A stretch of DNA of 64,000 bases from Promicromonospora iranensis (GCF_028994775.1 NZ_JAJQMN010000006.1:62001-126000), one strand, 5' to 3'; positions 35,762 through 44,843 are shown, counted from the stretch's first letter. Notes: generated by a model not told the origin, from the letters alone. Program-made: numbers and translations.

Positions 35762-38368
35762 TCACCTGGCTCCGGCGCCGGGATCTTCCCCGGGCCGGAC
35801 TGTCAGCTCGTTGGTCAGTCGCAGGTCCGCGACGGACCTGCCGGTACGCAGCCGGTAGGTGCCCGGCGGCGTTGCCCAGCCCTTGGCCTGCGGGTCCCAG
35901 ACCTGCAGTGCCCGGGCCGGGACGGGTACACGGACGGTGGCGCTCCCCATGGCGGGTACGTCGGCCACCGCGAAGCCGCCGAGCCACCGCACGGGGCGGC
36001 TCGGGCCGCCCTCGGGTGCCTCGACGTACACCTGGACCACCTCGCGGCCCGCGCGACGGCCGGTGTTCCGGACCGTCACGTAGACGGTCAGGGTCGCGGG
36101 CGCGTCGTGGGCCTCGCCCCAGGCGAGGACGGCGTCCTCGTACTCCCAGGTGGTCCAGCCCAGGCCGTGCCCGAACGGCGCGGCCGGCACGGCGCCGTCG
36201 GCCCCGGGCTCCAGCCGGCGCTCCCAGGCCCGGTAGCCGATGTCGGTGCCCTCGGCGTAGTCGACGACCCCGTCCACGGGCCGCGCGTGCGGCACCGGGA
36301 CGTCCTCGAAACGCGCGGGAAGGGTCCAGGGCAGGCGCCCGGACGGCTCGGTGACACCGGTCAGCACGTCGGCGAGCGCGGTGCCCGCCTCCTGGCCCGG
36401 CAGCCAGCCCCACAGCACCGTCGGCACGTCGGAGAGCCAGGGCAGCAGCACCGGCGCGCCGGCATTGACGACGACCACGGTGCGCGGGTTGGCCGCGGCG
36501 ACACGGCGCACCAGCTCGTCCTGGTTGCCCGGCAGGTCCAGGTCGGGGCGGTCGTAACCCTCGGACTCGACCTCGGCGGTGGTGCCGACCAGGACGACGG
36601 CGACGTCGGCGGCCGCGGCCGCGGCGACCGCACCGGCCAGCTCGTCCTCCACGGACGGGCCGGGCAGCCGGTGCACCAGGGCGGCACGTACGAAGTGTCC
36701 GTAGCCCACCGCGTGCACCACCTGGAGCGTCGCGTCCAGGACGGCGGTGCCGGTCGCCGTGGCGACCTCGGCGATCGGGTGGTTGTGCCCCGAGGAGAGC
36801 ACGATGTCCTCGTCCACGCGGACGTCGCCCTGGGCGACCCGGGCGCCATCGACGTGCACCCGGTGCACGCCGACGGTGCCGACACCCAGCTGGTGCTCGC
36901 CCGGCTCGTCGAGGCGAACCTGCGCCCGCAGGCGGACGGCGTCGGCGTCGGGGCGGACGTCGTGCAGCCAGCCGGTCCACTCGTGGGCCGTGTACTCCTC
37001 GAGGGTGCTGCCGTCGGCCGCGAGCACCGTCAGGCGCAGACCCACCTCGCCGGTCTCCGGGTCGGTGCACCGGTCGACGTCGAGCTCCGGCGGGTTGCGC
37101 AGGGCGCGGGCGCCGGCCAGCAGCGTCACCTCGGACCCCTGCGGCAGTGCGGCCCGCAGCTCGTCGGCGGGGTAGGTGAGACGGTCGGGGTGGACGAACG
37201 ACGAGCCGCCGCCCTGGAAGAACGGCTCCACGGCCGCGGGGCCGAGCAGCGCGACGCGCAGGGGCCGGGCCCCGTCGAGCGTGAACGGCACCAGCCCCGC
37301 GTCGTCCTTGAGCACGACGACGGAGCGCGCGGCCAGCTCACGCAGGAGCTGCGCGGCGGAGGGCTCGGCGACGACGGTCGCGGCGGCGAGGTCGATCGCG
37401 GCGTGGACTCCCGCCGCGGCGTCTCCCGTGCCGTCGCCCGCGCCGCCGTCGGGCAGCGTGAGCCGGCCCGTGCGGCGGGCGAGCCGCAGGAGGCGCAGCA
37501 CCTTGTCGTCGAGGTCGGACTCCGCGACCTCGCCGGAGCGGACGGCGTCGAGCAGGCCGTCGCCCCACGCGCCGTCGGGCCCGGGCATCTGCAGGTCGAG
37601 ACCGCCGCGGACGGCGGGTGCCACGGACTGGGTGGCCACCCAGTCGCTGATGAACAGGCCGTCGTAGCCCCACTCCTCCTTGAGGAGGTCGACCACCAGG
37701 GGGCGGTGCTCCAGCAGACGGGCGGCTACCCCGCCCGTCTCGGCGCCGTTGTACGCACCCATCACGCACCACGGGACGACGTCGCGCACGAGCCGCTCGA
37801 AGGGAGCCAGGTAGGCCTCGCGCAGCGTGCGCTCGTCGAGGCGCGCGAGGTAGCGCGTGCGCTCGGTCTCCGAGTCGTTCGCGACGTAGTGCTTGACGCA
37901 CATCCCGACGCCTCGCTCCTGCGCGGCGCCCACGAGCGCCACCGCGATCTCGGCGGTCAGGTGCGGGTCCTCGGAGTAGCACTCGAAGTGCCTGCCGCCC
38001 ACGGGCGTGCGCTGCAGGTTCACCTGCGGGGCCAGCACGACGTCGACACCGTGCCGCTTCGCCTCGGCGGCGAACAGGGCACCCGACCGGCGCGCGAGGT
38101 CCAGGTCCCAGGTGGCCGCCAGCGCGGACGGCGCGGGGAACATCGCCGAGGTCCCACCGTCCGGGCCGCGCACGCCGACCGGGCCGTCGGACATCACCAC
38201 CGGCTCCAGCCCGAGGCGTGGCACTGCGGTGGTCGCCCACATGGAGGCGCCCACGACGAGCGACACCTTCTCCTCGGCGGACAGTTCGTCGAGGATGCGG
38301 AGCAGCTCGGGCTCCGGGGCGATGGTCTGCATGGCGATGACCTGCGGCGTAATGGCCTGCGATGACAA
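35762..38368 (-). CDS. GH3-family beta-glucosidase (with PA14-like insert)
   Basis: 868 residues. N-terminal GH3 TIM barrel: S-D-G-P-V-G-V-R-G, K158-H159 in GMCVKHYVAN, and the nucleophile D242 in GLFISDW. The GH3 C-terminal sandwich follows, with a PA14-like carbohydrate-binding insert around 400-520 and a fibronectin-III-like end with V-R-N-T-G-R-R-A-G-R-E-V-V-Q-V-Y-V. There is no signal peptide, so it is cytoplasmic and should cleave imported beta-glucosides. The TTG start (38368) has GGAG seven bases upstream; ATG 38332 is an alternative. It is first in an operon with the transporter (50-bp gap) and divergent from tetR across a clear operator. Confidence 0.93.
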   Translation of the reverse strand: MSSQAITPQVIAMQTIAPEPELLRILDELSAEEKVSLVVGASMWATTAVPRLGLEPVVMSDGPVGVRGPDGGTSAMFPAPSALAATWDLDLARRSGALFAAEAKRHGVDVVLAPQVNLQRTPVGGRHFECYSEDPHLTAEIAVALVGAAQERGVGMCVKHYVANDSETERTRYLARLDERTLREAYLAPFERLVRDVVPWCVMGAYNGAETGGVAARLLEHRPLVVDLLKEEWGYDGLFISDWVATQSVAPAVRGGLDLQMPGPDGAWGDGLLDAVRSGEVAESDLDDKVLRLLRLARRTGRLTLPDGGAGDGTGDAAAGVHAAIDLAAATVVAEPSAAQLLRELAARSVVVLKDDAGLVPFTLDGARPLRVALLGPAAVEPFFQGGGSSFVHPDRLTYPADELRAALPQGSEVTLLAGARALRNPPELDVDRCTDPETGEVGLRLTVLAADGSTLEEYTAHEWTGWLHDVRPDADAVRLRAQVRLDEPGEHQLGVGTVGVHRVHVDGARVAQGDVRVDEDIVLSSGHNHPIAEVATATGTAVLDATLQVVHAVGYGHFVRAALVHRLPGPSVEDELAGAVAAAAAADVAVVLVGTTAEVESEGYDRPDLDLPGNQDELVRRVAAANPRTVVVVNAGAPVLLPWLSDVPTVLWGWLPGQEAGTALADVLTGVTEPSGRLPWTLPARFEDVPVPHARPVDGVVDYAEGTDIGYRAWERRLEPGADGAVPAAPFGHGLGWTTWEYEDAVLAWGEAHDAPATLTVYVTVRNTGRRAGREVVQVYVEAPEGGPSRPVRWLGGFAVADVPAMGSATVRVPVPARALQVWDPQAKGWATPPGTYRLRTGRSVADLRLTNELTVRPGEDPGAGAR

Positions 38369-38415
38369 CGTGTTCTCCGTTCAGCGTCGGACGGCTGCCA
38401 CGCATTCAACCACAC

Positions 38416-38433
38416 TTACTTACTGGTTAGTAA
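38416..38433. promoter_or_regulatory. TetR-type operator between the GH3 operon and its regulator
   Basis: TTACTTACTGGTTAGTAA is an 18-bp near-perfect palindrome of the TTACTnACnnGTnAGTAA class used by many TetR repressors. It lies 26-43 bases before the tetR ATG and 48-65 bases before the GH3 TTG, so one site could control both directions. Confidence 0.7.
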
Positions 38434-38446
38434 GCCCGTTCACCCG

Positions 38447-38452
38447 TATCGT
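38447..38452 (+). promoter_or_regulatory. -10-like element of tetR
   Basis: TATCGT lies six bases before the tetR ATG, the same leaderless spacing as at 554, 1335 and 10308. The TetR operator would overlap its -35 region. Confidence 0.35.
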
Positions 38453-38458
38453 AGGGGC

Positions 38459-39106
38459 ATGTCCGAAGCGATCGAGCAGGCTGCCCCGAAGGCCAAGCGA
38501 CCCACCCGCGCCCACCGGCGGGAGGAGATACTCGCCGCCGCCACGCGGGTGTTCGGCTCGAAGGGCTACCACCAGGGCTCGCTCGTGGACGTCGCCGCGC
38601 AGGTCGGCATCACCCACGCCGGGGTGCTGCACCACTTCGGCAGCAAGGACAAGCTGCTGTGGGAGGTGCTCGAGTACCGCGACCGCGTGGACGTGCAGCA
38701 CCTCGAGGGCAAGCACATCCCCGGTGGCATGGACCTGTTCCGGCACCTGGTCACCACCGCACGCCTGAACGCCGACCGGCGCGGCATCGTGCAGGCGTAC
38801 GCCGTGCTCACGGGCGAGTCGGTGACCGACGGTCACCCGGCGTCCACCTGGGTGGCGCACCGGTTCTCGGTGCTGCGCGGCGAGATCTCGCAGGCGGTGC
38901 TCGCACTGGCCACCGAGCGCGACGTACAGCTGCCCGACGGCGAGGCCGAGCGCGCGGCCAACGCCGTCATCGCCGTCATGGACGGTCTTCAGCTGCAGTG
39001 GCTGCTCGACCCGGACGCGGTCGACCTCGCGGAGGCCACCAGGTTCTCCATCGAGTCGATCCTGACGGCCACGCTGGGCAGCACCGTGGAGATCACGAGC
39101 GCGTGA
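38459..39106 (+). CDS. TetR-family transcriptional regulator
   Basis: 215 residues. The N-terminal helix-turn-helix domain (about 18-65) reads R-R-E-E-I-L-A-A-A-T-R-V-F-G-S-K-G-Y, then S-L-V-D-V-A-A-Q-V-G-I-T-H-A-G-V-L-H-H-F. The C-terminal ligand-binding part resembles the TetR_C_6-like group. Divergent orientation and a palindromic site between the genes make it the likely repressor of the beta-glucosidase/transporter operon; the inducer may be a sugar or glucoside (inference). Its 3' end faces ftsI with only nine bases between stop codons and no terminator. Confidence 0.9.
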   Translation: MSEAIEQAAPKAKRPTRAHRREEILAAATRVFGSKGYHQGSLVDVAAQVGITHAGVLHHFGSKDKLLWEVLEYRDRVDVQHLEGKHIPGGMDLFRHLVTTARLNADRRGIVQAYAVLTGESVTDGHPASTWVAHRFSVLRGEISQAVLALATERDVQLPDGEAERAANAVIAVMDGLQLQWLLDPDAVDLAEATRFSIESILTATLGSTVEITSA

Positions 39107-39115
39107 CCGTCCGGG

Positions 39116-41239
39116 TCACCACTCGGTCTTGAGGCGCCGCGTGTCCCGCTCGCTGGGCGGCACGTCCATCTTCTGGAGGGTGAACCCCATGACGTCGCTG
39201 AACACCGGGGCCGCGACGTCGCCACCGAAGATGGAGCTCTTCGGGCTCTTGAGGAAGACGGCGACGGTGTACCGGGGGTCGTCGGCCGGCGCGACGCCGA
39301 TGAACGACGCCATGTAGGTCCAACCGCTCCCCGTCGGCATCTGCGCGGTACCGGTCTTGCCGGCCACCCGGTAACCCGGGACGTTGGCGTTCGTCCCGGT
39401 CCCGCCGTCCTCGGTCACCGCCTCCATCATCTCGACGACGGTGTCCGCGGTCTCCTCCGAGACGACGCGCTCCCCCGGCTCGCGCTCGGCCGGCGTGACC
39501 GTGCCGTCCGGGCTCATGGAGCCCGCGAACAGTGTCGGCTTCATCCGCACGCCACCGTTCGCCACCGTCGAGAACACGCTGGTGGCCTGCATGGCGTTCA
39601 CGGACAGGCCCTGCCCGAACAGCACCGCGTACTGCGTGCGGCCGTCCCAGTCGGCGACGTCGTCCGGCGGCATGAGGCCCACCGACTCGCCCGGCAGGCC
39701 CAGGCCGGTCGGCTGACCGAAGCCGAACTTCTCCAGGTACTCCTGCCGCTCCTCCAGGGGGATCTTCTCCCCCGCCTGGACGGTCCCGGTGTTCGACGAC
39801 TGCGCCAGGACCCCCGTCAGCGTGAGCCGCTGCACCGGGTGGTCGTGCGAGTCGCGGAAGGTCTGGCCGTTCGGCGCCGTGTACCTGTCCGGCACGGTGA
39901 ACCGGCTGTTCGGGGTCCAGTAGCCACCCTCAAGGGCGGCCGCCATGGTGATCACCTTGCCCGTCGAGCCCGGGTCGAAGACGTCCTTGACCGCGCGCGA
40001 GCCACCCGCGACCGCCGACGTCGACCGGTCGTTCGGGTTCACCGCGCCCGAGTCGGCGAGCGCCACGATCTCACCCGTGCGCACGTCCTGCACGATCGCC
40101 ATGCCGTACTCGGCGCCGCTGCTCCGCTTCGCCTCGTCGATGGCGTCCTGCGCCTTCCACTGGATGTCGTGCACCAGGGTGAGCTGGACGTCCTTGCCCG
40201 GCACCGCGGGGACGGACTCCTGCCCGGCTGCTGGGATCCGCAGGCCGTCGAGGCTGCGCTCGTACGTGTCCGAGCCCGCGGTGCCGGCCAGCAGGTCGTC
40301 GTACGCCTTCTCGATACCGCCCTGGCCGGTCTGCTCGTCGTCCACGAAGCCGACGAGCGAGCCCGCCACCGTGCCTGACGGATAGGTGCGCCGCGAGGTG
40401 AGGTCGGTCCGGACGTACGCACGGATCTCCAGGTCGGCGATGGCCCGCTGCACCTCGGGCACCACGTTCTTGGCGAGCACCTTGTAGCGGGACTCGCCGA
40501 CGAGCTTGGCCGCGAGCTCGTTCTTCGGGATGTCGAGGATGGGCGAGAGCTGCTGGGCGATGCCGAGCGCACCGTCCTCCACCCCGCGCGACGAGCCGCG
40601 GAAGTCCTTGATCGCCACCGGGTCGCCGATCACCGTGTACCGGTCCACCGACGTCGCGAGCACCACGCCGTTGGCATCGGTGATGTCACCGCGGTGCGCC
40701 GGGGTCACGGCGGTGGCGGTGCGGGCCGCCTCGGCCTCCGCGGCGAGGCTCGGCCCCTCGATGAGCTGCACGTGGAAGAGACGCACCAGGAAGATCACCA
40801 CCACCACCGCCGCGATGCCGACGAGCCAGCGCTGCCGGATCTCCGGCCGGCCGGGCCGCGGCGGCAGCGGGCGGGCCACCCGGGAGCGGGCGGGGGCCGG
40901 GGCAGGGCGGTTCTGGCCGGCGCCCTTGCGGCCGCCCTCGGGCGCCTGAAAGCCCAGCCGCGTGCTGGTCGCACGCGCCTGGGTCTTCTTCGGCTGGGTC
41001 TTCTTCGGCTGGGTCTTGGGCTGGGCCTTCTTGGGCCGGGCCTGGCCGGCCCGGGCCTTCTGCGGCTGGGCGGTCGCGCCCTGCTTGCGCTGCGGAGCCG
41101 CGCCCTGGCGGGACTTGCCGTCGCCGCGAGCGGGCTGGGCGGACCGCGGCTGCGCAGCGCGCGGCTGAGCGGAACGGGGTCCGGCAGCGCGCCCGCTCGG
41201 GGTGCGCTGCCGGTCCGGACCCGGCGTCTGCCGGGTCAC
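39116..41239 (-). CDS. ftsI: Class B penicillin-binding protein FtsI (PBP3), septal transpeptidase
   Basis: 707 residues. A long basic, low-complexity cytoplasmic N-terminus (about 1-140, with Q-P-K-K-T repeats) precedes one membrane helix (about 145-165). The PBP dimerisation domain follows, then the transpeptidase with catalytic S425 in GSTGK, an S-S-N motif and K-T-G in VAGKTGTAQ. It crosslinks septal peptidoglycan with FtsW. The GTG start overlaps the ftsL stop (GTGA). In most relatives murE follows directly; here about 10 kb intervene. Confidence 0.97.
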   Translation of the reverse strand: MTRQTPGPDRQRTPSGRAAGPRSAQPRAAQPRSAQPARGDGKSRQGAAPQRKQGATAQPQKARAGQARPKKAQPKTQPKKTQPKKTQARATSTRLGFQAPEGGRKGAGQNRPAPAPARSRVARPLPPRPGRPEIRQRWLVGIAAVVVVIFLVRLFHVQLIEGPSLAAEAEAARTATAVTPAHRGDITDANGVVLATSVDRYTVIGDPVAIKDFRGSSRGVEDGALGIAQQLSPILDIPKNELAAKLVGESRYKVLAKNVVPEVQRAIADLEIRAYVRTDLTSRRTYPSGTVAGSLVGFVDDEQTGQGGIEKAYDDLLAGTAGSDTYERSLDGLRIPAAGQESVPAVPGKDVQLTLVHDIQWKAQDAIDEAKRSSGAEYGMAIVQDVRTGEIVALADSGAVNPNDRSTSAVAGGSRAVKDVFDPGSTGKVITMAAALEGGYWTPNSRFTVPDRYTAPNGQTFRDSHDHPVQRLTLTGVLAQSSNTGTVQAGEKIPLEERQEYLEKFGFGQPTGLGLPGESVGLMPPDDVADWDGRTQYAVLFGQGLSVNAMQATSVFSTVANGGVRMKPTLFAGSMSPDGTVTPAEREPGERVVSEETADTVVEMMEAVTEDGGTGTNANVPGYRVAGKTGTAQMPTGSGWTYMASFIGVAPADDPRYTVAVFLKSPKSSIFGGDVAAPVFSDVMGFTLQKMDVPPSERDTRRLKTEW

Positions 41240-41664
41240 TGACCCGCTCCCTTCACCACCTTGCCGGTTCGGAGACTGACCATCGTCGGGTTCTCCGCCG
41301 GGACCATGCCGAGGCTGCGGGCCTTCTCCGGCAGGTCCGTCTCGGCCGCGCTCAGGTCCTCCTGGAGGCCCTGCACGTCCTGTGCCGTCTGCGCGACCTC
41401 ACCCTGCAGCTGGGACATCTCGTAGGAACCCCGGGCGAGCGTCGTGTTCAGGACCAGCACCGCCACGAGCGAGACGATCATCAGGGTGGCGCACAGCACG
41501 AGGAAGGGCACGCGGCTCTTCGCGTGCAGCGGCGCGCGGACGGCATCGAGGCGGCGGCCGCGCTGGCCGGCACCCCCCGAGATGGCGGTCAGCGGGGCGC
41601 GGCGGGTACGGGGCAGCTCGGCGGGACGGGCGGCGCGGGCCGTCGCAGCGGTCGTGGCACTCAT
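41236..41664 (-). CDS. ftsL: Division protein FtsL-like
   Basis: 142 residues. A basic cytoplasmic part (1-50), one membrane helix (about 52-74; [21 protein letters not shown]) and an extracellular coiled coil (about 80-115) match FtsL/FtsB topology. Position between rsmH and ftsI is decisive. The C-terminal part has A-R-S-L-G-M-V-P and P-T-M-V-S-L, typical of actinobacterial FtsL. Overlaps ATGA with rsmH and GTGA with ftsI. Confidence 0.88.
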   Translation of the reverse strand: MSATTAATARAARPAELPRTRRAPLTAISGGAGQRGRRLDAVRAPLHAKSRVPFLVLCATLMIVSLVAVLVLNTTLARGSYEMSQLQGEVAQTAQDVQGLQEDLSAAETDLPEKARSLGMVPAENPTMVSLRTGKVVKGAGQ

Positions 41665-42704
41665 CGGCGGTCCTCCTTCGCGGTGTGGTGCTTGGTGGTG
41701 CGGTTTCGCAGGTGGTCAGGCGTGGGGCGCAGACGCCGGGCGGCGCGGAGCCGGACCGACGCGGAACGCGGGTTGCGCTCCAGCTCCTCGGCGTCGGCTT
41801 CCTCCGCACCCCGGGTCAGCGCCTCGAGGTAGGGCCGGTGCGTCTCCGGCTCCACGGGCAACCCTGACGGCGCGGACGACGTCGTGCCCTGCGCGATGGC
41901 ACGCTTGACGATCCGGTCCTCCAGGGACTGGTACGACTCCACGACGATCCGGCCGTCCACGGCGAGCGCCTCGATCGCGGCGGGCACAGCGCGCTCGAGC
42001 ACCTCGAGCTCGCCGTTCACCTCGATCCGAAGTGCCTGGAACGTGCGCTTGGCCGGGTGGCCACCCGTCTTGCGCGTGGCCGCGGGGATGCTGGCCCGCA
42101 GCAGGTCGACGAGCTCGGCGCTGCGGTCCCACGGCCGCTCCGCCCGACGCCGGACGATGCCCTTCGCGATCCGGCCGGCGAACCGCTCCTCGCCGTACTC
42201 CCGCAGGATCCGCGCGAGGTCGCGCTCGTCGTACGTGTTGAGCACGTCCGCCGCCGTCAGCTCCTGGGTGGAGTCCATCCGCATGTCGAGCGGTGCGTCC
42301 TGCGCGTACGCGAAGCCCCGCTCGGCCTCGTCGAGCTGCAGCGAGGAGACGCCGAGGTCCATGAGCACGCCCTGCACGGCACCACCGGCGTGCTCGTCGA
42401 CCACCTCGACGATCTCGTCGTACACCGCGTGCACCGGAGTGAACCGCTCGCCGAACCGGGCCAGCCGCTTGCCCGCGAGGGCGAGCGCCTGCGGGTCGCG
42501 GTCGATGCCGATCACGCGGGCCGTCGGGACCTGCTCCAGGACGGCCTCGGTGTGGCCCCCCATGCCGAGCGTGCAGTCGACGAGCACCGAGCCGGGCTCG
42601 GCGAGCGCCGGCGCGAGCAGGTCGACGCACCGCTGGAGCAGCACCGGGAGGTGTCGGTCGGCGGCGTCGCTGTGAGTACCTGGACGGTCGTCGGTCGCGT
42701 TCAT
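41661..42704 (-). CDS. rsmH: 16S rRNA (cytosine-N4) methyltransferase
   Basis: 347 residues. The SAM-binding motif [16 protein letters not shown] and G-I-D-R-D-P-Q-A-L are at the N-terminus, with [20 protein letters not shown] and the C-terminal [14 protein letters not shown] and [14 protein letters not shown]. It methylates C1402 of 16S rRNA. AAAGGAG lies six bases before the ATG. The basic tail after about residue 310 is family-typical. Confidence 0.97.
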   Translation of the reverse strand: MNATDDRPGTHSDAADRHLPVLLQRCVDLLAPALAEPGSVLVDCTLGMGGHTEAVLEQVPTARVIGIDRDPQALALAGKRLARFGERFTPVHAVYDEIVEVVDEHAGGAVQGVLMDLGVSSLQLDEAERGFAYAQDAPLDMRMDSTQELTAADVLNTYDERDLARILREYGEERFAGRIAKGIVRRRAERPWDRSAELVDLLRASIPAATRKTGGHPAKRTFQALRIEVNGELEVLERAVPAAIEALAVDGRIVVESYQSLEDRIVKRAIAQGTTSSAPSGLPVEPETHRPYLEALTRGAEEADAEELERNPRSASVRLRAARRLRPTPDHLRNRTTKHHTAKEDRR

Positions 42705-42858
42705 CGGTGTCTCCTTTCGTGCGTCGTTCCCTGCTGTGGCCCTGCACCTGCCGTACCGCTGAACCGGCCGGTCCTACGGGAGAGGGCCGTCCGGTCAGGT
42801 CTCCCTCCGCACGGTTCCGGCGGCGGGGAAGTGCGCCGGATCCTGCGGGAGGAGGCCT

Positions 42859-42870
42859 GGCCGTACGGCC
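42859..42870. promoter_or_regulatory. 12-bp palindrome between mraZ and rsmH
   Basis: GGCCGTACGGCC lies about 30 bp after the mraZ stop in the 195-bp mraZ-rsmH gap. It may be part of a weak attenuator or RNA-processing hairpin. The gap otherwise holds only the rsmH leader. Confidence 0.25.
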
Positions 42871-42899
42871 TACCGCCTCGCCCTGCCCTGGAAGCCCCT

Positions 42900-43370
42900 C
42901 TAAAAGCTCAGCCCGGGGAAGATCTCCTCGGCCTGATCGATGTAGTCGGGTTCGGTCTGCTCCTGATATGTCGACCAGGCCTGTGCGTCCCACACCTCCA
43001 CGCGGCTACCGACCCCGATCACGACCACTTCGCGGTCCAGGCCGGCGTACTCACGCAGGTGTGTCGGGATGGAGACCCGGCCCTGCTTGTCCGGTACTTC
43101 GTCGCTCGCTCCCGCCAGGAAGTTTCGCGTGTAGTCCCGTGCAGCCTTGCTCGTCACCGGCGCCTGCCGGATCTGGGTATAGATCTGCTGGAACTCGTCC
43201 ATCGGGAGAAGGAAGAGGCACCGCTCCTGCCCTTTGGTCATGACCAGACCGCTGGACAGACGCCCCCGGAACTTGGCGGGAAGGATCAACCGGCCCTTCT
43301 CGTCCAGCTTCGGGGTGTACGTACCGAGGAGCAGGCCCAGACCCGCGAAACCTTCTGCCATCGCAGTCAT
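42900..43370 (-). CDS. mraZ: Transcriptional regulator MraZ
   Basis: 156 residues. Two SpoVT/AbrB-like repeats: [21 protein letters not shown] near the N-terminus and [14 protein letters not shown] near the middle, each with the D-x-K-G-R signature. MraZ forms rings and represses the dcw operon by binding GTGG-type direct repeats upstream; such repeats are present at 43402-43430. Start ATG 43370, with AGGAGG nine bases upstream. Confidence 0.97.
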   Translation of the reverse strand: MTAMAEGFAGLGLLLGTYTPKLDEKGRLILPAKFRGRLSSGLVMTKGQERCLFLLPMDEFQQIYTQIRQAPVTSKAARDYTRNFLAGASDEVPDKQGRVSIPTHLREYAGLDREVVVIGVGSRVEVWDAQAWSTYQEQTEPDYIDQAEEIFPGLSF

Positions 43371-43401
43371 GGGCCAGCACCTCCTCTCGCTCCCGCACGC
43401 T

Positions 43402-43430
43402 CCACGCTACTCCACTTTCCACCACCCCAC
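43402..43430 (-). promoter_or_regulatory. MraZ-box direct repeats
   Basis: On the minus strand GTGG occurs three times at exact 10-bp spacing (plus-strand CCAC at 43402, 43412, 43422), with a further overlapping copy at 43427. The array lies 32-60 bases upstream of the mraZ ATG. Helically phased GTGG-type direct repeats are the known MraZ-binding pattern, so autoregulation is expected. Confidence 0.65.
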
Positions 43431-43773
43431 TCGGAAAAACGATGGGGAGAACTACCCACAGGCCCTCAATGCGCAGGTCAAAGAGGTAAAGAGCAAGTGG
43501 AGGGAATTCATGTCCGGCGTGGCGTGGAATGTCGGAGTAGCCGACGTCGATCCGTGCTCCCGCAACGGTCCTCAGGCCCGGTAGAGGGCCGATCCGGCAG
43601 GGAAAACCAGTTTCTGGGTTCTGTGAAGACCGCGTGATGCATACAACAGAGTGCTTTACATCTCTACTAGGCTGGACCAGCCGGCCAGCGCCAGCCGCCC
43701 GGCTCCCGTCTCGGCGCGTCCATGCGCCAGAAACCCCGGCCTGTTAGCTCGGCCCTGATGGAGGTCTCCACCT
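43431..43773. other. Intergenic region between divergent mraZ and moxR
   Basis: About 340 bp without a gene, AT-richer than its surroundings, that must hold the dcw promoter (minus) and the moxR-operon promoter (plus). A palindrome GGCTGG-A-CCAGCC lies at 43670-43682. I could not place -35/-10 pairs with confidence. Confidence 0.5.
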
Positions 43774-44823
43774 GTGCACACGGAACCCGCCGCGCCCGGC
43801 CTCGCGGATACTCACTACAGCGGCGGGGCCGCCCCGCAGGCGGCGCCCGGGCCGGGTGCGCTCGACGAGCTGGTGGAAACCATGGCTCGCGTCCGCGGAG
43901 CGGTCGAGTCGGTCGTGACGGGCCGGCCAGGGCTCGCCGACATCACCCTCGCCGTCCTCCTGGCCGAAGGTCACCTGCTGGTCGAGGACGTGCCCGGCGT
44001 CGGCAAGACGACCCTCGCCAAGGCGATCGCCCGCAGCATCGACTGTCATGTGGGCCGCATCCAGTTCACGCCCGACCTGCTGCCGAGCGACCTGACCGGC
44101 GTCAACATCTTCCGCACCGGCAGCCACGAGTTCGAGTTCCGGCCCGGCCCGGTGTTCAGCAACATCGTGATCGGCGACGAGATCAACCGGGCCTCTCCGA
44201 AGACGCAGTCGGCGCTGCTGGAGTGCATGGAGGAGGGCCAGACCACCGTGGACGGCACCACCCACCAGCTCCCGCGGCCGTTCCTCGTGGTCGCCACGCA
44301 GAACCCCGTGGAGATGGAGGGCACCTATCCGCTGCCCGAGGCGCAGCGGGACCGGTTCATGGCCCGCATCACCGTCGGCTACCCCGACGCCGACGCCGAG
44401 ATCCGCATGCTCGACCGGCAGGAGGCCAGCTCCCCGCTGGCGCACCTGCAGGCCGTCACCGACGGTCGCTCGATGCTGCGGTTCTCCCAGCTCGCCCGGT
44501 CCCTCTACGCGTCGCCGTCGGTGAAGCGGTACGTGGTCGCCCTGGTCGGGGCGACCCGCGAGCACCCGGGGCTGCGCCTCGGCGCCTCGCCCCGTGCGTC
44601 GCTCCAGCTGCTGCGCGCTGCCAAGGCGATCGCCGCCATGGCGGGTCGCGACCACGTGCTGCCCGACGACATCCAGCGGCTCGCCCGGCCCGTCCTGGCG
44701 CACCGGCTCATCCTCACCACCGAGGCACGCCTCAGCGGTGTGACACCGGAGACGCTCGTGGACGAGCTCGTGCAGCGCACACCCGTGCCGGCGCTCGAGC
44801 CCGCCGACCGGCGCACGTTCTGA
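43774..44823 (+). CDS. MoxR-family AAA+ ATPase
   Basis: 349 residues. Walker A VEDVPGVGKTTLAKA, Walker B-like NIVIGDEINRASPKTQSALL, sensor VATQNPVEMEGTYPLPEAQRDRF, and a C-terminal lid with SPRASLQLLRAAKA. MoxR ATPases act as chaperones that mature or insert cofactors into VWA- or DUF58-type partners. The GTG start has GGAGG nine bases upstream. It forms an operon with DUF58 and a transglutaminase, an arrangement common in actinobacteria and usually cell-envelope related. Confidence 0.93.
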   Translation: MHTEPAAPGLADTHYSGGAAPQAAPGPGALDELVETMARVRGAVESVVTGRPGLADITLAVLLAEGHLLVEDVPGVGKTTLAKAIARSIDCHVGRIQFTPDLLPSDLTGVNIFRTGSHEFEFRPGPVFSNIVIGDEINRASPKTQSALLECMEEGQTTVDGTTHQLPRPFLVVATQNPVEMEGTYPLPEAQRDRFMARITVGYPDADAEIRMLDRQEASSPLAHLQAVTDGRSMLRFSQLARSLYASPSVKRYVVALVGATREHPGLRLGASPRASLQLLRAAKAIAAMAGRDHVLPDDIQRLARPVLAHRLILTTEARLSGVTPETLVDELVQRTPVPALEPADRRTF

Positions 44824-44843
44824 CCGGCCAGGACGGCAAGCAC

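Noticed and set aside
34038-37070. A 1010-residue minus-strand frame spanning the GH3 gene and the binding protein
   Set aside because: The first part is Arg/Gly-rich out-of-frame GH3 sequence; only the portion from GTG 35711, with AAGGAGG and a lipobox, is real.
36107-38365. A 752-residue plus-strand frame antisense to the beta-glucosidase
   Set aside because: No recognisable domain; it is the complement of a complete GH3 enzyme.
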